Positions 1 to 8,905 of a DNA stretch of 64,000 nucleotides are shown piece after piece (position 1 is the first letter of the stretch; each line of letters begins with the position of its first letter). This stretch comes from Taishania sp964580465 (lineage in GTDB: Bacteria; Bacteroidota; Bacteroidia; Flavobacteriales_D; Crocinitomicaceae), in assembly GCA_964580465.1 (NCBI GenBank), contig CAZOKJ010000002.1, positions 92,411 through 156,410 of the forward strand. Reading direction: 5' to 3'. A program made the position numbers and the translations under genes. Under the pieces are notes generated by a model, which made no database searches, was not told the origin of the DNA, and saw nothing but the letters and a program-made list of their open reading frames with translations.

Positions 1-1827
1 ACCTGCTTGTAAAACAGAAGGGTTAACAATGTTACTTGTAATCCCTGTACCAGAATAAACACCTCCAGCAGGTTGACCTCCAGCTAACATATATGGAGAT
101 GCTGTTTTACAAATAACATCTTTAGTTAAAGTCAATGTAACGTTTGGTACTTCTTTCACAGTTACAGTGAATGAATGATCTGCAGAAGGACAAGAACCTA
201 CAGCAGCAATGTTATTAGTAACTACGTATGTTCCAGGTGTACTAGCTCCTAAATTGATTTCTCCAGTGTTGCTATTGATTGACAAACCAGTAGTTGAAGA
301 GAAAACCCCACCATTTGCTCCAGTTGCAAAGCTTGGCACAGGATTAGCTGCATTTGCACAAAAACCTGAAGCTGCGTAAGAAAACGTTGCACTTGGAGTA
401 TCTGTAAGTGTTACTGTACGAGTAACAGTGTCAGGACATGCACCACCAATGATGTATTTAATAACGTAAGTACCTCCTGTGCTTGTTGCTAAATCAATTT
501 CTCCTGTTGTAGCATTCGCGAAAGATAATCCTGTTGGTTCAGCAGAAAATGCACCTGAAGGCGTTACAACTGTTGGAACAGGATTGACATCATAAACACA
601 AATTGAGTTCGTAGGGTAATTGAAAGATGCATCAGACCCTTGAAATAAAGTTACTGATTTTGTTGATGTAGCTGTACACACATCATTTGTCGTAAATGTA
701 ATGGTGTATGTATTTGCAACACTTGCTGATAAATCAATTTCTCCCGTTGACGCATTCGCGAAAACCAAGCCGTTAGGAGTTGCTGTAAATGTACCGTTTG
801 CAACTTTAGTTGGAACTGGGTTGCTTACGTTTGTACAATATGTTGGTTTTGAATAGTTAAATGTAGCATCATCCAAAGCGTTAACTGTAACAGCGTTTGT
901 CATTGTGTATGTTTTGCTACCCCATTGGTTTGTTGCAGTTAACGTAACATTGTAAGTTCCAGCAGCTGCATACGTTACTGTAGGATTCGCTGCTGTACTT
1001 GTAGCAGGTGATCCTCCAGGGAAACTCCAAGAATAAGAAGTTGGATAGTGCTCAGATGTGTTTGTGAACGTCATTGTTCCACCAGGACAAATTGAAGGGC
1101 TGCTTAAAGTGAAAGATGGTTTAGGAACATATACTAATTCCAAGTCATCTACCCAAAGTTGATCATTACCTGCACCACCTCCAGGAGTTTCATTTGTGGC
1201 AAACGTAACTAGGATAAAACGAGGGTCTTGAGAAGGTCCTGTGTAATTGAACGGTACAGATATGCGTTGCCATGTACCACCGTTTGAAAGAAAGTTTACT
1301 TCAGCTTTTCCAACAACATGTGGAGCAGCAGCAGCATTTTGTGGATCTCTGTAATTGTAATTGTCATGAATAACAGCTGCTAACCTAGCTTTTTGATTGT
1401 GACCATTAGGTAAGAACTTTGCCCAAAAAACAATAGAGTCAGGTCTTTCAGTTAATGCCTCAGAAAAATTAGCATCGTTGGTAACGGAGTAATTGTAGTT
1501 GTCAGGACTTGATGCAGAAGCTGCTCCCATATTTACTCTACCTGTACTAAACACTCCATTAGCAATAATCCCTAATACAGAACGAGACCAAATCTTAGCG
1601 CTCTTTGTTCCTATAGATCCAGGTCTTACATCTGTAGAAGCTTCCATTTGATTCGCAGCAAAGGTAGTTGCTCCACCGCTAGCAGTTAAGAAACTATTCC
1701 AGTTTGTTGGCTCTTGTCCACCAGAAACATTATCCCAGCTTTCGAAGCCAGAATTACCTATTTGTGTTTGTGCGTTTAGTGTTGCAGTCGCTAAAAGCGC
1801 GATTGCTAGGTTCATTGTTTTTTTCAT
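1..1827 (-). CDS. Secreted PKD/Ig-repeat surface protein (3' end outside the window)
   Basis: The open frame runs from ATG at 1827 off the left edge, so 609 codons are visible and the C-terminus is missing. Residues 1-20 form a signal peptide (MKKTMNLAIALLATATLNAQ). Residues ~20-225 resemble the PCMD-type jelly-roll found at the N-terminus of Bacteroidota surface proteins (NSGFESW, later LWVDDLELVY). A PKD domain follows (SYSWSFPGGSP...AGTYNVTLTATN), then three Ig-like units of ~80 residues sharing an F-x-Y start, NPVP and TGEI(D/N)L, and the start of another domain. By analogy with related proteins the missing end probably carries a T9SS sorting domain; that is inference. A perfect -7 box lies 20 nt upstream. 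Likely exported and cell-surface; ligand unknown. Confidence 0.85.
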   Translation of the reverse strand, partial: MKKTMNLAIALLATATLNAQTQIGNSGFESWDNVSGGQEPTNWNSFLTASGGATTFAANQMEASTDVRPGSIGTKSAKIWSRSVLGIIANGVFSTGRVNMGAASASSPDNYNYSVTNDANFSEALTERPDSIVFWAKFLPNGHNQKARLAAVIHDNYNYRDPQNAAAAPHVVGKAEVNFLSNGGTWQRISVPFNYTGPSQDPRFILVTFATNETPGGGAGNDQLWVDDLELVYVPKPSFTLSSPSICPGGTMTFTNTSEHYPTSYSWSFPGGSPATSTAANPTVTYAAAGTYNVTLTATNQWGSKTYTMTNAVTVNALDDATFNYSKPTYCTNVSNPVPTKVANGTFTATPNGLVFANASTGEIDLSASVANTYTITFTTNDVCTATSTKSVTLFQGSDASFNYPTNSICVYDVNPVPTVVTPSGAFSAEPTGLSFANATTGEIDLATSTGGTYVIKYIIGGACPDTVTRTVTLTDTPSATFSYAASGFCANAANPVPSFATGANGGVFSSTTGLSINSNTGEINLGASTPGTYVVTNNIAAVGSCPSADHSFTVTVKEVPNVTLTLTKDVICKTASPYMLAGGQPAGGVYSGTGITSNIVNPSVLQAG

Positions 1828-1847
1828 AAATTATTTATTTATTAGGG

Positions 1848-1855
1848 CAAAGGTA
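1848..1855 (-). promoter_or_regulatory. -7 promoter box of the 1-1827 gene
   Basis: On the minus strand this reads TACCTTTG, a perfect match to the Bacteroidota -7 consensus TAnnTTTG, 20 nt before the ATG at 1827. Confidence 0.65.
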
Positions 1856-1882
1856 TAAAAGAATGTTCATAACTTAAGCTTT

Positions 1883-1905
1883 TTTAACAAATTAAAATTG
1901 TTAAA
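1883..1905. promoter_or_regulatory. Inverted repeat in a divergent intergenic region
   Basis: TTTAACAA, seven bases, then TTGTTAAA form a perfect 8-bp inverted repeat between the divergent genes at 1827 (-) and 2061 (+). It could be a regulator-binding site or just AT-rich chance. The remainder of 1828-2060 is AT-rich and includes TAGTTTTG at 2007-2014, a possible -7 box for the permease. Confidence 0.3.
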
Positions 1906-2060
1906 TTTATATTTAAACTTTTGATAATCATTTTATTATACTATGCAAACATAATACATTCATTAGAATTTATTGACATCTTTTATGAATTTTTGATTGT
2001 TTTTATTAGTTTTGAAGTTTTCAAGTTGAGTGCTTGATTATTATTAAACAATAAATTACT

Positions 2061-3512
2061 ATGGCAAATTCTTGGTGGAAACGTAAGTCGTTAGCAAGTT
2101 TACAATTAGAAGCATCACAAACAGATGGGTTAAAGCGTTCTTTAGGTTCCGCATCATTGATTGCATTAGGAATTGGGGCGATTATTGGTGCAGGTCTATT
2201 TTCTTTAACTGGTATCGCAGCTGCCGAACACGCTGGTTCTGCCGTAACGTTATCATTTGTCTTGGCAGCAGTGGGTTGTGGATTGGCTGGCTTATGTTAT
2301 GCTGAATTTGCTTCAATGATTCCTGTAGCTGGAAGTGCATATACTTATTCTTATGCAACAATGGGCGAGTTCATGGCTTGGATTATTGGTTGGGACTTAG
2401 TGTTGGAATATGCGTTAGGAGCTGCTACAGTTGGTGTGAGTTGGTCACATTATTTGAATGACTTCTTAGCATATTACGGAATGCATTTACCTGAAAATTT
2501 AATTCATGGTCCATTTGAAGGGGGAATTGTTAATTTGCCAGCTATCTTTATTGTTTCTCTTTTGTCATTGATTTTAATCAAAGGAACGAAAGAATCTGCT
2601 CTTATCAATAATATCTTGGTTATCTTAAAAGTTGCTGTAGTTATTATTTTTATTGTATTAGGTTGGAACTATATTAACCCAGATTTCCATACACCATACA
2701 TTCCCGAGTACGTTCCTGCACATGTGGATCCTGCAACAGGTGAAAAAGTTGGTGCTTTTGGTGGTATGAGCGGTATTGCTGCTGGTGCTGCGATGGTCTT
2801 TTTTGCTTTTATTGGTTTTGACGCTGTTTCAACAGCAGCTCAAGAGGCTAAAAACCCACAAAAAGGGATGCCTATTGGGATTATTGGTTCGTTAATTATT
2901 GCAACTATTTTATATGTTCTTTTCTCTCATGTAATGACAGGTTTGGTGCATTATCCAGAATTTAAAGGCGATGCTGCTCCAGCTGCCACTGCTTTTGGTG
3001 TAACACCATATAAGTTCTTACAACAAGGACTAATCATCGCAATTCTTGCTGGTTATACTTCTGTAATTATGGTTCTATTATTGGGACAAAGCCGTGTTTT
3101 CTATTCTATGAGTACAGATGGTTTATTGCCTAAAATGTTTGGAGAACTTCATTCTAAGTTTAAAACACCTTGGAAAACAAACTTATTCTTTATGGTATTT
3201 GTTTCTCTTTTCGCAGGGTTGGTACCGGTGAAAGAATTGGGCCACATGGTAAGTATTGGTACGTTGTTTGCATTTGCTTTGGTAAGCATTGGTGTATTAG
3301 TGATGCGTAAGAAAATGCCAGACGCTCCACGCGCTTTTAAAACTCCTTTGGTACCTTTTGTTCCAATTGCAGCTGTAGTGGTGTGTTTATACCTTATGCT
3401 TTCACTTCCTGCGGCAAGCTGGTGGCGTTTGTTTGCTTGGATGGCTGTTGGAGTTGTTATCTATTTTGCTTATAGTCAACATCATAGTAAATTAAAGAAG
3501 GAAGGAGAATAA
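2061..3512 (+). CDS. APC-superfamily amino acid permease
   Basis: A 483-residue integral membrane protein with about 12 hydrophobic segments. The first helix contains LGIGAIIGAGLFSLTG, the broken-helix substrate-binding signature of APC-family transporters, closest in style to bacterial homologues of the CAT family (YfnA/GkApcT-like). FFAFIGFDAVSTAAQE in the sixth helix region and NPQKGMPIGIIGS after it are also typical. Expected to import amino acids across the inner membrane with protons; the substrate (cationic or broad neutral) cannot be told from sequence. Length is normal for the family. It lies 43 bp before the MeaB-type gene, which has its own promoter, so it is probably a single-gene unit. 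Confidence 0.88.
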   Translation: MANSWWKRKSLASLQLEASQTDGLKRSLGSASLIALGIGAIIGAGLFSLTGIAAAEHAGSAVTLSFVLAAVGCGLAGLCYAEFASMIPVAGSAYTYSYATMGEFMAWIIGWDLVLEYALGAATVGVSWSHYLNDFLAYYGMHLPENLIHGPFEGGIVNLPAIFIVSLLSLILIKGTKESALINNILVILKVAVVIIFIVLGWNYINPDFHTPYIPEYVPAHVDPATGEKVGAFGGMSGIAAGAAMVFFAFIGFDAVSTAAQEAKNPQKGMPIGIIGSLIIATILYVLFSHVMTGLVHYPEFKGDAAPAATAFGVTPYKFLQQGLIIAILAGYTSVIMVLLLGQSRVFYSMSTDGLLPKMFGELHSKFKTPWKTNLFFMVFVSLFAGLVPVKELGHMVSIGTLFAFALVSIGVLVMRKKMPDAPRAFKTPLVPFVPIAAVVVCLYLMLSLPAASWWRLFAWMAVGVVIYFAYSQHHSKLKKEGE

Positions 3513-3540
3513 GAATCCTTGATTTTCGATTAAAATGCCC

Positions 3541-3548
3541 TATCTTTG
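3541..3548 (+). promoter_or_regulatory. -7 promoter box of the MeaB-type gene
   Basis: TATCTTTG is a perfect TAnnTTTG match with a TTG (3519-3521) as a possible -33 element. Its last base is only 7 nt before the ATG at 3556, so the transcript probably has almost no 5' leader. Confidence 0.7.
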
Positions 3549-3555
3549 CTAAAGT

Positions 3556-4605
3556 ATGGATCAACAACAACGTGAAGAATGGTTAAAATTACGTAAGCAG
3601 CGTAAATCTGAGCTTACGGTTGACAACCTGTTTGCTGGAATTTTACAGCATGACATGGGGGTGTTGAGTAGCGCCATCACGATGATTGAAAGTACGCTTG
3701 AATCTGATCGTATTAAATCCGAGGAGTTGATTAAGCGTTGCTTGCCTTACACAGGGAAGTCCATTCGAATTGGAATAACGGGTGTTCCCGGAGTGGGGAA
3801 AAGTACCTTTATTGAAAGTTTTGGCCAATTACTTGTAAAAGAAGGTAAACGTGTTGCTATCCTAGCGATTGACCCATCTTCGGCTTCCTCTGGAGGTAGT
3901 ATCTTGGGTGATAAAACGAGAATGGAGCAGTTGTCACAGTTGCACGAGGCATTTATCCGCCCATCAGCTGCTGGAGATACTTTAGGAGGAGTGGCTCGAA
4001 AAACGCGTGAAAGTATCTTTTTATGCGAAGCTGCTGGATACGATGTTATTCTAGTTGAAACGGTCGGTGTAGGTCAATCCGAAACATTGGTTCATTCCAT
4101 GGTTGATTTCTTTTTGCTATTGATGCTCTCTGGTGCTGGAGATGAATTACAAGGAATTAAAAGAGGTATCATGGAAATGGCTGACGCACTCGTTATCACT
4201 AAAGCGGATGGTGATAACATAAAGAAAGCCAATTTAGCACGTAGGGAATACCAAAATGCCATGCACTTGTTCCCCCCAAAGAAAAATAACTGGACACCTA
4301 AAGCGTTGACTTGCTCTAGCTATACCAATACCAATATGGATATGATTTGGGAGACTATTTTATCCTTTGAAAATAGCACTAAATTATCCAATCATTTTTA
4401 TAGTAACCGCAAAGACCAAGATAAATTTTGGTTGCGAGAAACATTGAATGAGAGTATTTTGCGCGGTTTTTATGACAATGAACAACTAAAAGATAGATTA
4501 AAAAAGTTTGATATTGATGTAGTAGAAGGAAAGGAGTCATCTTTCTCAGCTGCGGAAAAATTATACACCTTTTATATTCAACAACTAACAAATGGAAAAA
4601 TTTAA
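3556..4605 (+). CDS. meaB: MeaB/ArgK-type G-protein chaperone of methylmalonyl-CoA mutase
   Basis: A 349-residue SIMIBI-class P-loop GTPase. Walker A is GVPGVGKST at residues 76-84. The conserved AILAIDPSS...SGGSILGDKTRM block and the VETVGVGQSE switch region are diagnostic of the MeaB/ArgK family. These proteins load and protect the cobalamin cofactor of acyl-CoA mutases, mainly methylmalonyl-CoA mutase. No mutase gene lies in the window, so its partner must be elsewhere. The old ArgK name (arginine kinase) is not supported by the family's known function. The 3' end overlaps the S4-domain gene by 14 bp, indicating translational coupling. Start chosen because the promoter box leaves no room upstream. 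Confidence 0.9.
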   Translation: MDQQQREEWLKLRKQRKSELTVDNLFAGILQHDMGVLSSAITMIESTLESDRIKSEELIKRCLPYTGKSIRIGITGVPGVGKSTFIESFGQLLVKEGKRVAILAIDPSSASSGGSILGDKTRMEQLSQLHEAFIRPSAAGDTLGGVARKTRESIFLCEAAGYDVILVETVGVGQSETLVHSMVDFFLLLMLSGAGDELQGIKRGIMEMADALVITKADGDNIKKANLARREYQNAMHLFPPKKNNWTPKALTCSSYTNTNMDMIWETILSFENSTKLSNHFYSNRKDQDKFWLRETLNESILRGFYDNEQLKDRLKKFDIDVVEGKESSFSAAEKLYTFYIQQLTNGKI

Positions 4606-4798
4606 AATTGAAGGAGACTACATCGAGTTAATTGCGTTGTTAAAAGCGATGGGCATTGCTCAAACTGGTGGGCATGCAAAGATGATTGTAAATGCTGGTA
4701 TTGTCATTCGAAATGGGGTAGAAGAATCACGTAAACGTGCAAAGTTAATCCCTGGTGATGTCATTGAAATTAAGGATATAAGAATAGAGTTGGAGTAA
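4592..4798 (+). CDS. Small S4-domain RNA-binding protein (YbcJ/YaaA-like)
   Basis: Sixty-eight residues consisting of a single S4-like fold: YIELIALLKAMGIAQTGG, then AKMIVNAGIVIRNG and PGDVIEI. The free-standing S4 proteins of the YbcJ/YaaA group have this size and pattern and are presumed to bind structured RNA or ribosomes. The ATG lies inside the end of the MeaB-type gene. There is no obvious functional link between the two, so the overlap may be only a compact operon. Intergenic 4799-4937 downstream shows nothing recognisable. Confidence 0.8.
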   Translation: MEKFKIEGDYIELIALLKAMGIAQTGGHAKMIVNAGIVIRNGVEESRKRAKLIPGDVIEIKDIRIELE

Positions 4799-4937
4799 GT
4801 TGGGGTTAAATTAGTTGATTTGGTAAATCCTTTCTTTTGCGTAGAATTCTTAACGAGTAACGAGTCCCAAATTTTTGAAAAGATATCAACGGAGACCTTT
4901 GAATTGCCCGTTAAAAACTGGCAATTTACACACTGTA

Positions 4938-6056
4938 TCATTCCAATGGTTCCCAATCTTTGTACTCAAACCACTGTTCTTTGTTTTTCTTTACTTTTTT
5001 TATTATTCGTTTAGATGGGGCGCTCCACCGTTTAGTTTTTGGATTATAATTTTTATAGCCATCATTGTCAAAATAAATAATTCCTTTTTTATCGCAGGTT
5101 TCAATAATTCTTACTTTAATTAAAAAATTCTTTTCGTTGCGTTCGGTTACAATTCCCTTAGCGATACAACTATCCTCGTCATACTTATCTTCTTGTTGCT
5201 TGCTTACAAAACCTTTGTTATAGTTAAATTCGATTGTATCCTGAAGCTTGTATTTCGAAAATTCTTCTTGCTTTCTTTCAAGTTCTTTTGTTTCAAAGCT
5301 TTTCCAATAGTCTTGATAGTATTTAACTTGCTCATCCAGTTTGATTTCTTTGTTGTTCAAATACCTGTGAAAACTAATTAAAATAATTCCCGACATATCA
5401 TCAGGATGATAAATGCCTAAATCATTGAAAAATTTAGAAAGTCGAGAACCTCCCCAAAGTTCCCATTTATTCCTCATCCACATTCCTAATCCCATGTGCG
5501 CTTTTCCTATAAACTCTCTTTCTTCCAAAGATTTCACTTTGATTTTGGTGCTGTCATTCCAAAAAGAGTTGGTTTGTTCGAAGCAATCTTCCAAATTTTT
5601 GGGGATATAAACTCCGTTTATTGAGTCTGATGTATATTTTATTTTGTCATTTTTATCTAATTCTTTTTGTTGATTGATATATTTATTCAGTATTTCTTTT
5701 TCGTTTATTTTTCCATTGATCAAATACTGTTTAAACGAATAAAGCAAAGCTTCAGCATGGTAATTGTATATACCTTTCTTCTCTAGGTATTTGGTAAATT
5801 TGCGATTGCCATTATCATCACTTGTCCAGTGGCTAATTGTCTTGTAACTTTTGTAAGGTTCGCTTTTGGCAAAAGGATAAACAGCGTAAATAAGACTATC
5901 TTCATGAATAGTTTTAATTTTAGTTTTCACTTCTTCTGAGCAATCCTTATCTAAGTAACGAACACTTTGTGTTAATTTTTTAGGCAATTTTGATTGTCCG
6001 TATGAATTGATTGAAGTTAAGAATGTTAGTATCACTATTTGTAGTAAGGTTTTCAT
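4938..6056 (-). CDS. Secreted protein with two DUF6794-like repeats
   Basis: A 372-residue protein with a signal peptide (MKTLLQIVILTFLTSINSYGQ). Residues ~125-235 match the pattern I associate with DUF6794: IPKNLEDCFEQ, GKAHMGLGMWMRNKWELWGGS, LSKFFNDLGIYHPDDMSGI, HRYLNNK. Residues ~25-120 are a diverged second copy (LTQSVRYLDKDC, KKGIYNYHAEALLYSFKQYLING) that has lost the central RNKWELWGGS core. The C-terminal ~100 residues, rich in Lys, Glu and Tyr, look like a small beta domain. Function unknown. No sorting domain is seen, so it is probably periplasmic. It reads in the same direction as the epimerase gene 25 bp upstream and could be co-transcribed. Confidence 0.75.
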   Translation of the reverse strand: MKTLLQIVILTFLTSINSYGQSKLPKKLTQSVRYLDKDCSEEVKTKIKTIHEDSLIYAVYPFAKSEPYKSYKTISHWTSDDNGNRKFTKYLEKKGIYNYHAEALLYSFKQYLINGKINEKEILNKYINQQKELDKNDKIKYTSDSINGVYIPKNLEDCFEQTNSFWNDSTKIKVKSLEEREFIGKAHMGLGMWMRNKWELWGGSRLSKFFNDLGIYHPDDMSGIILISFHRYLNNKEIKLDEQVKYYQDYWKSFETKELERKQEEFSKYKLQDTIEFNYNKGFVSKQQEDKYDEDSCIAKGIVTERNEKNFLIKVRIIETCDKKGIIYFDNDGYKNYNPKTKRWSAPSKRIIKKVKKNKEQWFEYKDWEPLE

Positions 6057-6081
6057 AGTGTTGTGTGTAATTCCTAAGCAT

Positions 6082-7101
6082 TTATTTCCCTTTTTCTTTT
6101 TCTAACCAATGGTAAAAATTCACAACATTTGCTACAGATTCTTGTAAACCGATGAATTCATGGTTGAGTTCTTGTTTTATTTTGGCATTAGAGTAAGTCG
6201 TGTTGGAATAAGCTGAGCGGGCGCTTTCAATGGTAATGGATGGGTTTGTTCCTGTAATTTTCGAAAGGTTTTCGTTTAAAAAAGCAATAACTTTTGCCAA
6301 CCATTGTGGAGGGCGCATGAATGGTGCTTTTACTTTGAATTGACGTGCAATTTCATCTAATATCGTTTTGAATGATAGGTTCTCTCCAATGCATAAGTAA
6401 CGTTCAGCAGAAGTGTCGCTTTCCATCAATTGAATTAAACAAGAAGAAACATCGCGTGCGTCTACAAAGGCGTTGCTACCAGGAGAATAAACTTTTAATC
6501 CTTTGCGAACAGAATTAAAGATTGTTAGTGAACTTTCATTGAGTTGACCAGCTCCAAAAATAACGCATGGATTGATAATAACTACTTCTAAACCTTCTTC
6601 TTGACCTCTCCAAACTTCGCGCTCTGAGTTGTATTTACTAATGGCATATCCACTGGTTTTTTCGTGTATTTGCCACTTTGTTTCTTCGGTTACAATTGAG
6701 CCTTCAATACCTCCAATTGCGGCTGTTGAACTCACATGAGCCAATTTTTTGACGTTGAATTTTAAACAAAAATTGACCACGTTAGCAGTACCCAATCGGT
6801 TGACATGGATAAGCTGTTTGAAATCTCTTTTTTTGAAAGAAACAAGGGCAGCACAATGGTACACTTGTTCAATGCCTTGGAAAGCATCTTCAAGACTCAC
6901 CATGTCTAAAACATCACCCTGTACCCAGTCAATGGTATGAAATGAGTGACTTTTGTCGTTGGAGTAATAATCAAAAAGTTGTTCTACTTGTTTGATGCGA
7001 TCTTGGTTTCGATACAACGCGCGAACACGATATCCCTTTTGAGTCAAATCGTAAAGAATGTGACTACCCAATAAACCTGTTGCTCCTGTGACCAAAATCA
7101 T
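6082..7101 (-). CDS. NAD-dependent epimerase/dehydratase (extended SDR)
   Basis: Encodes 339 residues from the ATG at 7101. The N-terminus MILVTGATGLLGSHI is the extended-SDR TGxxGxxG Rossmann motif. AISKYNSE carries the catalytic YxxxK (Y-A-I-S-K) and VSSTAAIGG the catalytic Ser/Thr strand. The fold is that of sugar-nucleotide epimerases, dihydroflavonol-4-reductases and 3-beta-hydroxysteroid dehydrogenase-like enzymes; DFR-like is the best description and the substrate is unknown. The frame extends 12 codons upstream to a TTG, but a perfect -7 box (TACATTTG, 7107-7114 reverse) lies in that extension, so the ATG 5 nt after the box is the better start. Confidence 0.85.
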   Translation of the reverse strand: MILVTGATGLLGSHILYDLTQKGYRVRALYRNQDRIKQVEQLFDYYSNDKSHSFHTIDWVQGDVLDMVSLEDAFQGIEQVYHCAALVSFKKRDFKQLIHVNRLGTANVVNFCLKFNVKKLAHVSSTAAIGGIEGSIVTEETKWQIHEKTSGYAISKYNSEREVWRGQEEGLEVVIINPCVIFGAGQLNESSLTIFNSVRKGLKVYSPGSNAFVDARDVSSCLIQLMESDTSAERYLCIGENLSFKTILDEIARQFKVKAPFMRPPQWLAKVIAFLNENLSKITGTNPSITIESARSAYSNTTYSNAKIKQELNHEFIGLQESVANVVNFYHWLEKEKGK

Positions 7102-7106
7102 AGTTA

Positions 7107-7114
7107 CAAATGTA
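7107..7114 (-). promoter_or_regulatory. -7 promoter box of the epimerase gene
   Basis: On the minus strand this reads TACATTTG, followed by five bases and the ATG at 7101. It decides the start codon and predicts a leaderless or nearly leaderless mRNA. Confidence 0.65.
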
Positions 7115-7153
7115 AGATAAAAATGATTAGCAGGCAATCAAATCATATCAAAA

Positions 7154-8377
7154 CTATTGATCCAATAAGTTTTTAATCAATTGTTCTATTTTTTCCTTAA
7201 ATTCTTGGTAATAAACGCCTGTTCCTGGTCCTGAAAAACCAGTGTGAATTTTGACAATTTTCCCTTTCTTATCCACAACAATGGAAGTTGGGTAGGACAT
7301 GAAATTAGACAAAGAAAAATCATTGCCTGGTTTGGAGGTTTTCACATTTCCACCCACTAAAATTGTGTGATTTAAGTTATAATGATTTTTGAATTGCTTC
7401 AATTGTCTCACATAATCTTCTTCTGTTTTTCCAATTTCGTAGCCTACTGTAATGATATCAAGGCCTTTTGTTGTGTATTTATCATACATCTCTTTGAGAA
7501 ACACGGTTTCGTCTAAGCAATTCCCACACCAGGTTCCCAAAATCTGAATAATGGTTACTTTGTTGGTATATTGTTCATTGGGGAAGGAAAACTTGTTGCC
7601 ATCAAGGTCGATAAATTGAAAACTAAAATCATGTGGGTCGCCAATGTAGTGTGTCAATGAATCAGGGTTTCTTAACGAGTAATGGTCGTCTCTTTCTGCT
7701 ACCCAATTGGTTTGAAAATGATTTCCGCTAAAAAATGATCCGTTAATTTTTCCATTGTTGAGTTCCCCATTGAAGTAAAAAGCATGTGTACCATCAAACC
7801 CAGATAAATACATTTTAGTTCCGAATACATTTCCAGCTAAGAAACGATAGTCACCTGTTTCACTTAGGAATGTACCTGTTAGTTGTTTTCCTTTTTGAGA
7901 AAATACGCCTAAAGCATGTTCAGGATTTTTTTCTGGAGAAAATTGAGTTTTCCATTTTCCAGCGAAAGATTGTTGCTTTTCGTTTTTTGTTTGATTCTTG
8001 CTAAAAATAAGTGTTTTACTCGGTTTGGCTTCAAAAGGGATTTGATAATTTTCTTTTACATGATTGACCCAGTGACCTTTTATGTGTTGCTTGTCAAGTA
8101 CTTGAAAGACTAATTCGGAATTGTAATTTTGAAAAGAAGCATGTAGATTTCCTTCTTTTTCAATTACCTTATTAAGTACCAATCGTTCTTTTCCGTTAAT
8201 AACCGTAAGCACGTGTTCGTTATTCAATTTTCTAACCGCCATTTCAAAATAGAGCGTATCTTGATTGGTTAGAGCAAGACCACCGATCCATCTTCCTGTT
8301 TTAAGATGATATTGTTGCGAAAATATTGTTTGAGATATAAAAAGCCCAATTAATAGTGCTCCGACTATTTTTTTCAT
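7154..8377 (-). CDS. TlpA-like thioredoxin-fold protein with a novel N-terminal domain
   Basis: A 407-residue exported protein with signal peptide MKKIVGALLIGLFISQTIFSQ. Residues ~245-400 form a TlpA/ResA/AhpC-TSA type thioredoxin domain with the active site WCGNC (Cys284, Cys287), preceded by VTIIQILGTW and followed by a cis-Pro region (SYPTSIVVDKKGKI). Residues ~20-240 are a beta-rich region of unclear family. Periplasmic TlpA-like proteins reduce disulfides in cytochrome c maturation or protect against oxidative stress; which applies here is unknown. It follows the small secreted gene by 21 bp and probably shares its transcript with the metalloprotease. Confidence 0.82.
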   Translation of the reverse strand: MKKIVGALLIGLFISQTIFSQQYHLKTGRWIGGLALTNQDTLYFEMAVRKLNNEHVLTVINGKERLVLNKVIEKEGNLHASFQNYNSELVFQVLDKQHIKGHWVNHVKENYQIPFEAKPSKTLIFSKNQTKNEKQQSFAGKWKTQFSPEKNPEHALGVFSQKGKQLTGTFLSETGDYRFLAGNVFGTKMYLSGFDGTHAFYFNGELNNGKINGSFFSGNHFQTNWVAERDDHYSLRNPDSLTHYIGDPHDFSFQFIDLDGNKFSFPNEQYTNKVTIIQILGTWCGNCLDETVFLKEMYDKYTTKGLDIITVGYEIGKTEEDYVRQLKQFKNHYNLNHTILVGGNVKTSKPGNDFSLSNFMSYPTSIVVDKKGKIVKIHTGFSGPGTGVYYQEFKEKIEQLIKNLLDQ

Positions 8378-8398
8378 TGAAATATGATCGTTTTTAAG

Positions 8399-8893
8399 TT
8401 ATTTCTTAAGTTTTAGCTCAACATTTCCTTTTTCAATCTTGCATTTAATTGTTTTCAAAGGAGTGCTATTTTTTTTGTTTTCCGGCTCAATAGCTGGATA
8501 AATCCATGCTTTGTATGTACTTTTTGATTTTTTTTGAAAGTACACATAATTTTCAGTTTCTGCTTGTTTGTGAGCAACCAAAGCAGTAGAAAGGATTTTT
8601 AAGTTATTTAATTCTTCCTGAACATCTTTTTGGATTAATTCTTCCCATTGATCGCCTTTCTTTTTTTGAAAATAAGCTTCTGTTTTTGCATTTGATTGGT
8701 TAATAGCTGCCAATTGTTCTTCGCTTCCATTCGAAGCTTGGTATTCAAAAGAAATCTTCCATTTTTTACCTACAATTTCTTGCGCATTTCGTTCCAAAAC
8801 TGGCTTTGGACGTCCTGTTTCAATCCACGTTTTTTGAGCAAACGTGGATTGAACAAACAGAACAATAATTGAAGTGATGATATATTGAATCAT
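8399..8893 (-). CDS. Small exported protein of unknown function
   Basis: Encodes 164 residues with a signal peptide (MIQYIITSIIVLFVQSTFAQ). The rest is rich in Lys, Glu, Gln and Ala with two short aromatic strands (YVYFQKK, YKAWIYPAIEPE). I do not recognise a family. It starts 12 bp after the metalloprotease stop and precedes the thioredoxin-like gene by 21 bp, so the three genes are likely one operon and this protein is probably periplasmic. Confidence 0.65.
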   Translation of the reverse strand: MIQYIITSIIVLFVQSTFAQKTWIETGRPKPVLERNAQEIVGKKWKISFEYQASNGSEEQLAAINQSNAKTEAYFQKKKGDQWEELIQKDVQEELNNLKILSTALVAHKQAETENYVYFQKKSKSTYKAWIYPAIEPENKKNSTPLKTIKCKIEKGNVELKLKK

Positions 8894-8905
8894 TATTAAC
8901 TTAAC

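Noticed and set aside
3556..4605. Arginine kinase (ArgK) function
   Set aside because: The protein has the MeaB/ArgK GTPase signatures; the historical ArgK name does not describe its activity.
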